This document shows positions 49,368 through 57,914 of a DNA stretch of 64,000 nt, in pieces (the stretch's first letter is position 1; each line of letters starts with the position of its first letter). The DNA is from Corynebacterium sp. MSK297 (lineage in GTDB: Bacteria; Actinomycetota; Actinomycetes; Mycobacteriales; Mycobacteriaceae), in assembly GCF_030232885.1 (NCBI RefSeq), contig NZ_JASPGD010000004.1, positions 186,001 through 250,000 on the forward strand, given 5' to 3'. The position numbers and the translations under genes are program-made. The notes under the pieces were generated by a model. It ran no database searches. It was not told where the DNA came from and saw only the letters and a list, made by a program, of their open reading frames with translations.

Positions 49368-50465
49368 TTATAAACCCAGCGAACGCAGAATCGTCTGTAG
49401 CTTCGCTGTGGTTTCTGCCAATTCTTGTTCGGGGTCGGAATCAGCCACGATACCGCCACCGGCCCAGGTACGTCCCTGGCGGCCCCAGATTTCTGCGCAG
49501 CGGATGGCCACCAAATACTCGCCGTCGCCGGTGTTATCGCACCAGCCAACCGCACCGGCATAAAACCCGCGGGCAGATTCCGCGGTATGGATCAAATGAT
49601 CGGCCGCTGCGGTTGGGGTGCCGCAAATTGCGGGGGTGGGGTGGATGTGAGCGGCAAGCTCCAGCGCGCTTAATTGCGGCTGTTTCAGCTGCCCGCTAAT
49701 CGGGGTTGCCAGGTGCCACATTTCATTGGTTTTGATCAACCGTGGCTTCGTCGGAATGCTCAGCTGCTCGCACAGTGGGGATAGCGCCGCACGCAGATGA
49801 TCCACCACGAATGCGTGTTCGTGCAGGTCTTTTACAGAATTCTGGAGCTGAAACCGTGCGTTTTCGTCTGTGACAGGATCTGTCGAACGTGCAGCCGACC
49901 CGGCCATGGGGATGGCGCTGACAGTAGAGCCCTGTCGTTTCACCAATACCTCTGGTGATGAGCCCACCAGCATGTGGCCTTCGCGTCCAGCAGGCGAGAG
50001 GTCAGCGATGAAACCGTCGTGGTGAGCAGAGTTATCAATTAATCGGGCAGCAACTAACCGGGGGTCGACGTCGGCAAGAAATTCGAAATCGACTGCCCGG
50101 GCGAGCACGACTTTTTCTAAGCGTGACGAGATGATCGTGTCGATGGCGGCTTCCACCCGCCGCAGGTGTTCTTGTGGTTCTGGATCCACCGAGGTGATCC
50201 GCGCGCGCAAGTCACCCTGGCGATAATAGGCGGGCGGTTCCAGTGGGCCGTCTTCCCGAATGATGGATTCTGGCACCGTGAGCGCAGCCCGGTCATTGGG
50301 ATTGAAGGGCAAGGCACCGACGATCATTTCGTGCTGGCCGTCGGCAAGCGCCTGGGTGGCTTGGTTGATGTCGGTGTAGGTGTCCACACAACCTTGGGTA
50401 CGCACAGATCCGTGTGCTCGAGAGAGCAAAAAATCCGGTGCGGTGGTAGGGCGGGACGATTGCAT
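49368..50465 (-). CDS. menF: Isochorismate synthase
   Basis: 365 residues. Chorismate-binding fold converting chorismate to isochorismate, for menaquinone (or a siderophore). Motifs: [52 protein letters not shown] and the C-terminal [28 protein letters not shown]. Start ATG 50465 is chosen because it has a TATTAT hexamer 8 bases before it and the longer frame would run into gltX. Confidence 0.88.
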   Translation of the reverse strand: MQSSRPTTAPDFLLSRAHGSVRTQGCVDTYTDINQATQALADGQHEMIVGALPFNPNDRAALTVPESIIREDGPLEPPAYYRQGDLRARITSVDPEPQEHLRRVEAAIDTIISSRLEKVVLARAVDFEFLADVDPRLVAARLIDNSAHHDGFIADLSPAGREGHMLVGSSPEVLVKRQGSTVSAIPMAGSAARSTDPVTDENARFQLQNSVKDLHEHAFVVDHLRAALSPLCEQLSIPTKPRLIKTNEMWHLATPISGQLKQPQLSALELAAHIHPTPAICGTPTAAADHLIHTAESARGFYAGAVGWCDNTGDGEYLVAIRCAEIWGRQGRTWAGGGIVADSDPEQELAETTAKLQTILRSLGL

Positions 50466-50473
50466 AACTGTCG

Positions 50474-50479
50474 ATAATA
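50474..50479 (-). promoter_or_regulatory. -10 hexamer (minus) of menF
   Basis: TATTAT on the minus strand, 8 bases before ATG 50465. Confidence 0.5.
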
Positions 50480-50510
50480 CCGCCCCTACAATACGGTGCG
50501 ATAACTGGGC

Positions 50511-50516
50511 TACCAT
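50511..50516 (+). promoter_or_regulatory. -10 hexamer of gltX (leaderless)
   Basis: TACCAT, then 7 bases, then ATG 50524. It lies only 31 bases from the divergent menF hexamer, so the two promoters share one short region. Confidence 0.45.
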
Positions 50517-50523
50517 GGCTGCT

Positions 50524-52020
50524 ATGAGTGATGTACGCGTACGATTTTGCCCTTCGCCCACTGGAACTCCGCACGTCGGACTGGTGCGCACGGCCTTGTT
50601 CAACTGGGCCTACGCCCGGCACACCGGTGGCAAACTGATTTTCCGCATTGAAGATACCGACGCCAAGCGCGATTCGGAAGAATCCTATCAGGCCATTATC
50701 GACGGCCTGGATTGGTTGGGCCTAGCTTGGGATGAAGGCATCAACATCGGCGGCCCGCATGAACCATACCGGCAGTCACAGCGCAAGGACATCTATGCAG
50801 AGGTGTTGAACAAGCTGATTGACGCCGGCGAGGTCTACCCGGCTTATTCGACTGCCGACGAGGTAGAAGATCGCCACCGCGCCGCTGGGCGGGACCCGAA
50901 GCTGGGATACGACAACTATGACCGCGACTTGACTGAGGATCAGATCGCCCAGTTTGAGGCGGAAGGCCGTAAGCCAGTGTGGCGCTTGCGTATGCCGGAT
51001 CAGGACTGGGCCTGGACCGACCTGGTGCGCGGCGAGGTGGAATTCAAATCTGCGACGCAGCCGGATTTCGTCGTCGCCCGGTCCAATGGCGAGCCCCTGT
51101 ATACCTTGGTTAATCCTGTCGACGATGCGCTGATGGGGATTACTCACGTGTTGCGTGGTGAAGACCTGCTTTCTTCTACACCGCGACAGTTGGCGCTGTA
51201 CGGCGCGCTGCAGCGCATTGGCGTGGCCGAAGCCACGCCGGAATTTGGCCACTTGCCGTTCGTGATGGGTGAGGGGAACAAGAAGCTGTCGAAGCGTGAT
51301 CCACAGTCGGACCTGTTCAACCACCGCCGCAACGGCATCATCCCCGAAGGCATGTTGAACTACCTGGCTTTGCTGGGATGGTCATTGTCCAGTGATCAGG
51401 ATATCTTCAGCGTTGATGAGTTGATCGCGGCTTTTGACGTTAAGGATGTGCTGGGGAATCCTGCACGCTTTGACCAGAAGAAGCTCGAAGCAATCAACGC
51501 AGATCAGATCCGCCGCTTAGATACTGCGGAATTCACCCGGCGTTTGCGGGTTTTCCTGAGCGAATTTACGGATTTCCCAGCAGATTATCCAGAAGACAAA
51601 TTCGCTATCGCTGCTGATTTGGTGCAAACCCGCATCAAGGTGCTTTCGGATGCCTACGACCTGCTGCAATTCTTGGTTACCGACGATGCTGATTTGCAGC
51701 TGGATGAGAAATCGGCGCGTAAGAACCTGAAAGAAGAAGCCATCCAGCCTTTGGATGAGGCCATTGCTGCGCTTGAGGCCGTGGCAGGTGAGGAGTGGAA
51801 AACCGAGAAGCTGGAAACGGTGTTGTCCAAGGCTCTGATCGAGGACCTCGGACTGAAACCACGCAAGGCTTATGGCGCACTGCGTGTGGGAATCTCCGGT
51901 GCCGCGGTTTCGCCTCCACTGTTCGAATCCGTGGAGCTATTGGGGCGCGAATCGACGTTGACGCGGCTGCGTGCTGCTCGTGCGCAGACCCCATGGGAGC
52001 AGAACACAGGGCGTGGTTAA
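50524..52020 (+). CDS. gltX: Glutamyl-tRNA synthetase (non-discriminating expected)
   Basis: 498 residues, class I synthetase. HIGH-type motif [12 protein letters not shown] and KMSKS-type KKLSKRD, with the [11 protein letters not shown] loop. Because GatCAB is present and no glutaminyl-tRNA synthetase gene is seen, GltX should also charge tRNA-Gln with glutamate. Two tRNA genes, Gln and Glu, lie directly downstream. Start ATG 50524 gives the family N-terminus [13 protein letters not shown]. Confidence 0.96.
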   Translation: MSDVRVRFCPSPTGTPHVGLVRTALFNWAYARHTGGKLIFRIEDTDAKRDSEESYQAIIDGLDWLGLAWDEGINIGGPHEPYRQSQRKDIYAEVLNKLIDAGEVYPAYSTADEVEDRHRAAGRDPKLGYDNYDRDLTEDQIAQFEAEGRKPVWRLRMPDQDWAWTDLVRGEVEFKSATQPDFVVARSNGEPLYTLVNPVDDALMGITHVLRGEDLLSSTPRQLALYGALQRIGVAEATPEFGHLPFVMGEGNKKLSKRDPQSDLFNHRRNGIIPEGMLNYLALLGWSLSSDQDIFSVDELIAAFDVKDVLGNPARFDQKKLEAINADQIRRLDTAEFTRRLRVFLSEFTDFPADYPEDKFAIAADLVQTRIKVLSDAYDLLQFLVTDDADLQLDEKSARKNLKEEAIQPLDEAIAALEAVAGEEWKTEKLETVLSKALIEDLGLKPRKAYGALRVGISGAAVSPPLFESVELLGRESTLTRLRAARAQTPWEQNTGRG

Positions 52021-52082
52021 GCCGCCGAAAAAGTCGCAAAAACTGTAGCTGCGCTGCTGATTTGGTGGAATATTAGAGTGAT

Positions 52083-52155
52083 GGTTATAGTATATAACCG
52101 TTGCACAGAGCGACACGGAAGAAAACAATATACGATAAGTATTATCAATATTGAT
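52083..52155. other. AT-rich gap with two palindromes between gltX and tRNA-Gln
   Basis: GGTTATA-GTA-TATAACC (52083-52099) and the perfect palindrome ATCAATATTGAT (52144-52155) lie in a 160-base stretch that is visibly richer in A and T than its surroundings. It must include the tRNA promoter. No gene is apparent. Confidence 0.45.
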
Positions 52156-52183
52156 CATTTTCCTCCGTAAGTTTTTGCGGCAA

Positions 52184-52255
52184 TGGCCTATGGTGTAATT
52201 GGCAACACAGCGGTTTCTGGTACCGTCGTTCTAGGTTCGAGTCCTGGTAGGCCAG
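52184..52255 (+). tRNA. tRNA-Gln (anticodon CTG)
   Basis: 72 bases. Acceptor stem TGGCCTA/TAGGCCA, anticodon loop TTCTGGT giving CTG, T-loop GGTTCGAGTCC. CCA is not encoded. It is the substrate for the GltX plus GatCAB route, all of whose genes are in the window. Confidence 0.95.
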
Positions 52256-52288
52256 CAGTGAGACTGCTGAATGGTTTCACTAGTTCTA

Positions 52289-52361
52289 GCCCCGTTCGTC
52301 TAGAGGCCTAGGACGCCGGCCTCTCACGCCGGTAACACGGGTTCGAATCCCGTACGGGGTA
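52289..52361 (+). tRNA. tRNA-Glu (anticodon CTC)
   Basis: 73 bases. Acceptor stem GCCCCGT/ACGGGGT, anticodon stem CCGGC/GCCGG with loop CTCTCAC giving CTC, T-loop GGTTCGAATCC. CCA is not encoded. It lies 33 bases after tRNA-Gln and is probably co-transcribed. Confidence 0.95.
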
Positions 52362-52367
52362 CAAGTA

Positions 52368-52410
52368 GCGCGCAGGATGATTCATTACGGATCGCCTGCG
52401 CGCTTGCTTT
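52368..52410 (+). terminator. Terminator of the tRNA unit
   Basis: GCGCGCAGG (52368-52376) pairs perfectly with CCTGCGCGC (52395-52403) and is followed by TTGCTTT. Confidence 0.85.
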
Positions 52411-52418
52411 ATGCCATC

Positions 52419-52424
52419 TAGACT
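52419..52424 (+). promoter_or_regulatory. Possible -10 hexamer of the gene at 52433
   Basis: TAGACT, then 8 bases (with GGAG), then ATG 52433. Start could be leaderless or use the GGAG. Confidence 0.35.
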
Positions 52425-52432
52425 TGGAGCTT

Positions 52433-52741
52433 ATGGGTAGTAAGAAGCAACTGCAGAAGTATTGGTCGAGGTATCTGGAGCTTAGCGACGAGCTCAGACA
52501 GGCTAAGGGCTGGAATAGCCTGAGCCCCCAGGCCAAGCGTTTGGTGCTCGGCTTGGTTGGTTATGTTGTTTTCGAAAAGGTGTTTACGTGGCACCATGTG
52601 TACCACACACCGGACAAGCGGCTGCGGGGTAACCGGAAAGCGTGGTTTGTTGTCACTTGGTTAGCGGACGTCGTGGGCCCACTTGCATTCTTTCTGTTCG
52701 GGCGGAAGCCTAAAGATAAGAAACGGAATCCTAAAAACTAG
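52433..52741 (+). CDS. Small hypothetical protein with one or two membrane segments
   Basis: 102 residues. Basic N-terminus (GSKKQLQKYWSRYLELSDELRQ), a hydrophobic stretch at about 38-52 (RLVLGLVGYVVFEKVF), a second at about 75-90 (WFVVTWLADVVGPLAFFLFG) and a very basic tail (RKPKDKKRNPKN). No family recognised. It follows the tRNA terminator as a separate unit. Confidence 0.6.
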   Translation: MGSKKQLQKYWSRYLELSDELRQAKGWNSLSPQAKRLVLGLVGYVVFEKVFTWHHVYHTPDKRLRGNRKAWFVVTWLADVVGPLAFFLFGRKPKDKKRNPKN

Positions 52742-52896
52742 AAGTAGTGGATTGATCCTGCAAAAACCGAGCGGAATGAAACGGGGGCTGCTAAATTAAC
52801 GAAGCATAGATGTGGCTAGAGTGATTCTAGTGGCTGCTAGCGTAGTCACGTACTTAAGAGTCACACAAGAATGCAGAAAATCGTTAAAGGGGTTCT

Positions 52897-53736
52897 ATGA
52901 AGTTCCGTAAAGTACTCGCTGCCGTGGCGGCGGCAGTGGTGGGAGCAACCGGTGTCGTAGCAAATACGCCTGCGGCGGAAGCACAGCAGCGTAACGTGGT
53001 GCTGTTCGGCGACTCTTTGTTGGCCAACCCACCGCACGGTTTTGTGGACTTCGTTAACCCAGGGTTTACCACGGGCGTCACGCTCGCAGAGCACAGCAGC
53101 TGCCCGAAGGGTATTGACCGCATCGGCGTGGAATTGGAGCGTCGACACGGTGCTCATGTGTCTGATTTTTCGTGCTCGGGTGCGGCTACCTATGGAATGT
53201 TGAATAATCACAGCCCGTTGGCGATGCAGGTTGATGAGGCGTTGCAGTCCCAGCAACTAAATCCAGAAACCACCAATGTACACATGCAGATTGGCCTGAA
53301 CGACAACTTCAAGGGCTTTGGAATTTATGCTCACCAAAAGCAGTCGTACCGTGACTACGTCGGTCATCAGATCGATCGTATCCGCCACGCCGCACCGAAC
53401 GCGCGAATTCAGATTTTGGGGTACCCAGAAATGTTGGGTATGAATGACTTTGTCTGCCCAGTCCACTTCAACCAGGTAGAACTGAGCTTCCCGTTTGCGC
53501 CGTTGGGTAATTCTTTACGTGCGGTGACAGACTGGCAGAAGACTGTTGCCGCGGACAAGGATGTCGAATACTTCGACCTCAACCGTGCGACTCATGGCCA
53601 TGGCCAGTGTGCCCCGAAGGAACAGCGCTGGGTAGCTGGATTCCTGGACAACCAGTCTGATCCGTACAACATGACCTTCCACTACACGCATGAAGGAAAC
53701 CGCCATATCGCCGATATCATCGCTGGTACCTGGTAA
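52897..53736 (+). CDS. Secreted SGNH/GDSL hydrolase
   Basis: 279 residues. Signal peptide of about 30 residues ending AEAQ. Block I serine in VVLFGDSLLAN, block III-like QIGLND, and the late catalytic H in FHYTHEGNRH. Cysteines in HSSC, FSCSG, FVCP and GQCAP suggest two disulfides. The fold fits an extracellular esterase or lipase, possibly for mycolate esters or host lipids. AAAGGGG ribosome site. It is convergent with the broken PucR gene. Confidence 0.87.
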   Translation: MKFRKVLAAVAAAVVGATGVVANTPAAEAQQRNVVLFGDSLLANPPHGFVDFVNPGFTTGVTLAEHSSCPKGIDRIGVELERRHGAHVSDFSCSGAATYGMLNNHSPLAMQVDEALQSQQLNPETTNVHMQIGLNDNFKGFGIYAHQKQSYRDYVGHQIDRIRHAAPNARIQILGYPEMLGMNDFVCPVHFNQVELSFPFAPLGNSLRAVTDWQKTVAADKDVEYFDLNRATHGHGQCAPKEQRWVAGFLDNQSDPYNMTFHYTHEGNRHIADIIAGTW

Positions 53737-53769
53737 AATGCAAGCGGTTTTTGATGTGCTGCTCGGGCT

Positions 53770-54995
53770 TTAGTTCGTTTCTGCGTTGTTAAGCCAGTGC
53801 GATAACTCGAGTGCAAGGCGCACTTCGGCGCCGTTGATATCACGTGTGCCGAGCGCGTCACGGAACTTGTCGACGCGATATTTGACGGTGTTGCGGTGAA
53901 TCACCATATCTTTCGCCGCGCCGGAAATACCGTTTTTTAAGAAGCTTCGTGCCGTTTCGCGGATGGCGAAGGAGTATTCATCGCTGGCGGAAAGTTCACC
54001 CAGCACTGACCAGATCAGATTGTGGGCTAGGGGGATCCGGTCAATAAAAGCCGCGGCAGTCAGTGCACCCTCGTCGGCGCTGCTTAAGACCGAGCGTTCT
54101 TTATTTGTCTGGGCTTCGGCTACTCGCCGTAGACGGTCTGCTTGGGTGTGTGCGTCCTTGAATCCACTGGCGCCAGTGAAACCAGCAGCGATGGTGAGGT
54201 GACATTCTGTGGGCACAATAGACAGGAATTCGTCGTTCGTCACCGGTAAGTGCTGCCCGTGTAGCTGTTCGGTGCCTAATGCACACCAACCCCACACTAA
54301 AGAAGGACTGGAATGCACGATGAGCGAGGGGCGATTGGCGCGAGTTTTTCCGTTATTTCTTTAGCTGTGCGAAACAGCTCTTCGTGTTCTAATTGCTTAG
54401 TTGGGTTGGCCCAGAGATGAAAAGCGGTGTGGCAGGTGTCGAGTGAATAATCCATAATCACAGGTACGTCTTCCGGGGCACGCAAAGCCTTACGGACTTC
54501 GTTGAGCAATGCGGGGTCGCCTGGAACACGCAGCCGGGCCGCTTCTTCGGCATAAATAGCGGGAAATGAGTTTGTTCGAATACGCACGAAGTTGTTCGCT
54601 AGTACTCGAAGCTGCTCAAGGATCTGAATAATATCGGTCACATCGTATTCATGGAATAACTCATGGGTTAGCCGGAGTAATTTATGCTCTAAGACGTTGT
54701 GCGTGCCATGAAATAGCATAATCAAGGTTGACAGCGGCATCCCTCGTGCTGCGAGCGTGTGTGCCATTCGTCTCAAGGGTTGTCCCGGTTGGATAGTTCG
54801 GGGGTCGCCATCGGAGGCAACGAAGTCTTTGAAGAGCATGAGATTGGTATAGATGCTCTGCCGCATAGTTTCGGTGAAATCGGAATTGAAGATTTCCTGA
54901 AACTCTTTGCTGACTTGTTCGCAAATTGAGTCAGTAAGAGATTGACTATTTTTGTTCAAGTGTTGGGTGACTACTACTCGGATTTGTTTATCCAT
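53770..54995 (-). pseudogene. PucR-type transcriptional regulator, frameshifted
   Basis: Two overlapping reading frames make one protein of about 408 residues. The first (54995 to 54297) holds the N-terminal sensor-like domain and ends with APIAPRSSCIPVLL. The second (to 53770) continues from about 54318 with SSPSLVWGWCALG and the C-terminal PucR helix-turn-helix (AAKDMVIHRNTVKYRVDKF). Adding one C to the CCCC run (minus strand; GGGG at 54330-54333) joins them as LAPIAPSLIVHSSPSLVWGW. It faces the DUF6230 operon and is its likely regulator. Could be a real null allele, a slipping site or a sequencing error. Confidence 0.85.
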
Positions 54996-55022
54996 GGGCT
55001 GGACGTTCCTTCCTTATTTGTG

Positions 55023-55067
55023 AGTGTGTGCTTGACGTTCGTCAGTGTGTACTTGGCGGTGCTTGGC
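55023..55067. promoter_or_regulatory. Helically phased direct repeats between the PucR gene and DUF6230 operon
   Basis: AGTGTGTGCTTGACG (55023-55037) and AGTGTGTACTTGGCG (55044-55058) match at 13 of 15 positions and are 21 bp apart; the core recurs as GCTTGGC at 55061, 10 bp further. Spacing of 21 and 10 bp puts all three cores on one DNA face. Likely operator of the adjacent regulator. The rest of the 287-base gap (54996-55282) holds no gene. Confidence 0.45.
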
Positions 55068-55282
55068 TCGTGTATGCGAAGTAGCGACAAGCACACGCTC
55101 CAGATCTGGTTATGGTTACCTAATTAATAAGTGAGCCAATTAACATTCTCGTAGGAAAAATATAGCGTGAATTGTGCAATGTGACCAAAACTGCTTATCA
55201 CCATTCGGAGTGTCTTGCCCGAAAATGTACTGTGAGCTGAAGCACCGCAGACAGTGGTGGCGAGTTCACAGAAGGAGTAGGC

Positions 55283-55867
55283 ATGGGACACACACGGGCA
55301 CGACGACTCGTCGCAGCTCTCACCGCAGGCATGATCGGCGCGGCCGGCGCGGGTGTAGCCATGGCACAAGGTGGTTTGAACGCTGGTTTGGCACTGTCCG
55401 GAACCATATTCAAAGTCACTATGGGAGAAGCGAACGGAACAGATTTTTCACTGTTCGTTGACTCCGACACCTTGGGTGAAAATGGCGATATTCCAGTTTC
55501 TCGCCTGCGCTTCGGTGAAGTAACAGCCTCCGATCTTTGCCTTTCCGCCAAACTGGGTGCGATTCCCGGTGTTGGTGACGTTAGCTTTAAACTAACTTCC
55601 GACGGTGAGAACACTGTGGCAGGTAACAATCTGATTGTTGGAGCGAAAGTTCTGCAAGGTGACCTGACACTGCAACGCCCTCGTCTAGGTGCGGATGTCA
55701 GCCAACGGAACCCGGATGCTCCTCCAGGGTCGTGGGGATTGATTTCGGACCACATTAACGTCCATGCCCGCAATATCGATGCAACGTCGCTGGCCTCGGA
55801 CGACCTCACGGTGAATAACGTCTCAGTTACCATCGAAAGGGGCGATGGCAATGTCTGTGCCACCTAA
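55283..55867 (+). CDS. DUF6230 family secreted protein
   Basis: 194 residues. An Ala/Gly-rich signal peptide (RRLVAALTAGMIGAAGAGVAMA) is followed by a beta-rich domain of the DUF6230 type, formerly often labelled cholesterol esterase in Streptomyces without evidence. Two cysteines (DLCLS and NVCAT near the end) could bond. In Streptomyces this family is regularly next to a DUF6114 membrane protein, as here. Excellent ribosome site GAAGGAG before ATG 55283. The stop overlaps the next start by 23 bases, so they are coupled. Confidence 0.85.
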   Translation: MGHTRARRLVAALTAGMIGAAGAGVAMAQGGLNAGLALSGTIFKVTMGEANGTDFSLFVDSDTLGENGDIPVSRLRFGEVTASDLCLSAKLGAIPGVGDVSFKLTSDGENTVAGNNLIVGAKVLQGDLTLQRPRLGADVSQRNPDAPPGSWGLISDHINVHARNIDATSLASDDLTVNNVSVTIERGDGNVCAT

Positions 55868-57089
55868 CGGAAAATCCGCAGGTGAAAACTCGCTTAGCGG
55901 AGCGTCTCCGGAGCTGGTTACCGAACAATTCGCCAAAGCCAGCGCCGCAGAAGCACCACAGTCTATGACCGGGCGTTTTCGTCGATGGCGCCGTGGGCGT
56001 CCGTTTATGGGCGGGCTGTTTATGATCCTCGCTGGAGTAATTATTCTGGCGCCGGCATATTTGTCTTTTCAAATACAGGATTTGCTCGTAGTCGTCTCCG
56101 CTATGTCGGGAGTATCGACTTTGCTGATTGGGATCATGCTCATTATGTCCGGTATTGGTGTATGGGTACGCCCGGATCTGACAGTTTTTGCTGGCATCCT
56201 CGCATTGGTTCTCGCCGTGGTTTCACTCCCGGCCTCAAATTTCGGTGGATTCATCATTGGGGCATTGTTCGGCATCATTGGTGGTTCCCTCGCTATCGCG
56301 TGGGATGAAAGAGACCGCGAAAGCGTCAAAAAAGACAGGCGCAAGAAAAAAGCGGACAAAACCAACCAAAAGCGTCGGCAAGCATCCACAAATGCAGAAC
56401 CACACGCTCAGGACTCTTCCGCCGCGCATAACACTACCTCCGCGGATAATCAGAAGAAGAAACCCACAGACCTGACACTAGATGAGCTACTTGGTAACTC
56501 TTCAACCACCAAGTCAGTCCTAGCGGTGGCATTGGCACTGGCTGCCAGTATCGCCGTTGTCAGCGCTCCACAACCGTATGCCGAAGCGCAAGTTGACCCG
56601 GTTGCTCCGAGCATTGTGGGAGTGACGCAACCGGTGACAGCTGACGAAGTGACGGTGAGTGGCAACGCCAAGATTGCGATCGTCATCGTGGAAACTCAGC
56701 AAGGACCACAAAAAATGATCGAACTTAGCGGCAACGCTGTGTCTGTTGACAATATTGCATTCGATCTCCCTGGACGTGATGGTGCAGTGAGCGCATTGAC
56801 TTCAGGTCCAGGAACCACAGCGACGTTGAAAGGTAATCCTGCGGTGCTGCGTACGCGCATCTTGAACGCCACCCCGGCTATAGCTGGGGTAGAGACGATT
56901 CCTCTCAGGCTCGACGCTGCGGGCAATATTGACGAACTGACAGATCAACTCGTTGCTGCTGGACTCACGGAGCTTGCAGTTCCGGATGCAGTCATGAATC
57001 ACATCTCGTTGCGTGATGTTTCGCTGGAAGCATTGTCCGTCGACGGCGATGTACTGGATGCGCCAAACCTGAGCGTGCATGCCAGGTAG
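55845..57089 (+). CDS. DUF6114 membrane protein fused to an extracytoplasmic beta domain
   Basis: 414 residues. Residues about 40-145 hold the DUF6114 helices (RGRPFMGGLFMILAGVIIL in part; SNFGGFIIGALFGIIGGSLA in part). A highly basic cytoplasmic linker follows (KKDRRKKKADKTNQKRRQ), then a further hydrophobic segment ending AEAQ (about 222-247) like an internal signal anchor, and a C-terminal beta-rich domain whose end (NHISLRDVSLEALSVDGDV, LSVHAR) resembles the end of the DUF6230 partner. Ordinary DUF6114 proteins lack the last domain. An ATG two codons in (55851) is an alternative start. Confidence 0.8.
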   Translation: MAMSVPPNGKSAGENSLSGASPELVTEQFAKASAAEAPQSMTGRFRRWRRGRPFMGGLFMILAGVIILAPAYLSFQIQDLLVVVSAMSGVSTLLIGIMLIMSGIGVWVRPDLTVFAGILALVLAVVSLPASNFGGFIIGALFGIIGGSLAIAWDERDRESVKKDRRKKKADKTNQKRRQASTNAEPHAQDSSAAHNTTSADNQKKKPTDLTLDELLGNSSTTKSVLAVALALAASIAVVSAPQPYAEAQVDPVAPSIVGVTQPVTADEVTVSGNAKIAIVIVETQQGPQKMIELSGNAVSVDNIAFDLPGRDGAVSALTSGPGTTATLKGNPAVLRTRILNATPAIAGVETIPLRLDAAGNIDELTDQLVAAGLTELAVPDAVMNHISLRDVSLEALSVDGDVLDAPNLSVHAR

Positions 57090-57149
57090 CCAGATCAAAC
57101 AAACCATAACACTTCGACTACCCAATCCCGCCAGATTAAGGAGCCAATT

Positions 57150-57908
57150 ATGGCGATGAAGCCCTATCGCAAACCAACGGTATGCGTGGTCGGCGCAGGT
57201 GCAGCTGGTGTCGCTGCCGCTGCGGAATGCGCATTGATCGGTTTCGACACAGTAGTTGTCGAGGAAAAAGATACCGTCGGTGGTAAATACGCCGGGCCGC
57301 GTCCTGCTGACCGCCCTAAGAAATTCGGTTTCCGGAAAGGTAACCTTAAGCACGCCGGTTATGACGGCTCGGCGGAGTCTGCTTGTGCTCATATCAAAGC
57401 GGCCTTGGATTTTTCGCCAGCGCAGCTGCGCCTGGAGACCCACGCTGATACCGCGGCGTTCGATAAAGACTCTGCACAATGGCACATCACCGTTACCGAT
57501 GTGAATACCGGCGAAGCTGATGACGAGGTTATTAAAGCTGACGTTTTGATTCTTGCTACCGGCACAAGCAGCCTGGACGAAATTCGGGGGCCACACGGCC
57601 GTGAAATTGATGTCCCAGGCTTGCATCGACACCTCGATATCGTTCCTATTGGGGCGCCGAACCTGTTACTCATGGATGCCCCAGAGCCCGCGGTGCAGGG
57701 GCTGTTTAGCTACCCGCTTGATCTCATTGAAGCTAAAGCTAATCACGCACAGCATTGGGTCCGTCGCCTTGAGGTGAAAGGGCCTGGTCAGCTGGCGGCC
57801 AATCGGTCTTATTGGAAGACGGCCGCACCGGAACGGAAAAAGCTGATCTCTCAGTTGCGCGATTTCATGGAAGCTGCACACACGCACACCCCACTCACAG
57901 AAAGCTAG
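57150..57908 (+). CDS. Short FMO/BVMO-like flavoprotein
   Basis: 252 residues, about half of a flavin-containing monooxygenase. It has the FAD-binding VVGAGAAGVAAAAE motif (GxGxxG at 15-20), the VVVEEKDTVGG acidic end of beta 2 and the LILATG segment (about 135-140), then a C-terminal PNLLLMD-like part. The NADPH-binding second Rossmann domain of FMOs is missing, with flanking parts apparently joined. It may need a partner reductase or hydride source. Ribosome site AAGGAG. It precedes the MpaB gene by 6 bases. Confidence 0.8.
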   Translation: MAMKPYRKPTVCVVGAGAAGVAAAAECALIGFDTVVVEEKDTVGGKYAGPRPADRPKKFGFRKGNLKHAGYDGSAESACAHIKAALDFSPAQLRLETHADTAAFDKDSAQWHITVTDVNTGEADDEVIKADVLILATGTSSLDEIRGPHGREIDVPGLHRHLDIVPIGAPNLLLMDAPEPAVQGLFSYPLDLIEAKANHAQHWVRRLEVKGPGQLAANRSYWKTAAPERKKLISQLRDFMEAAHTHTPLTES

Positions 57909-57914
57909 ATACGT

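Noticed and set aside
52184-52361. tRNA pair as an integration site of a mobile element
   Set aside because: No integrase gene nearby and no repeat of a tRNA 3' end seen; neighbours keep conserved order.
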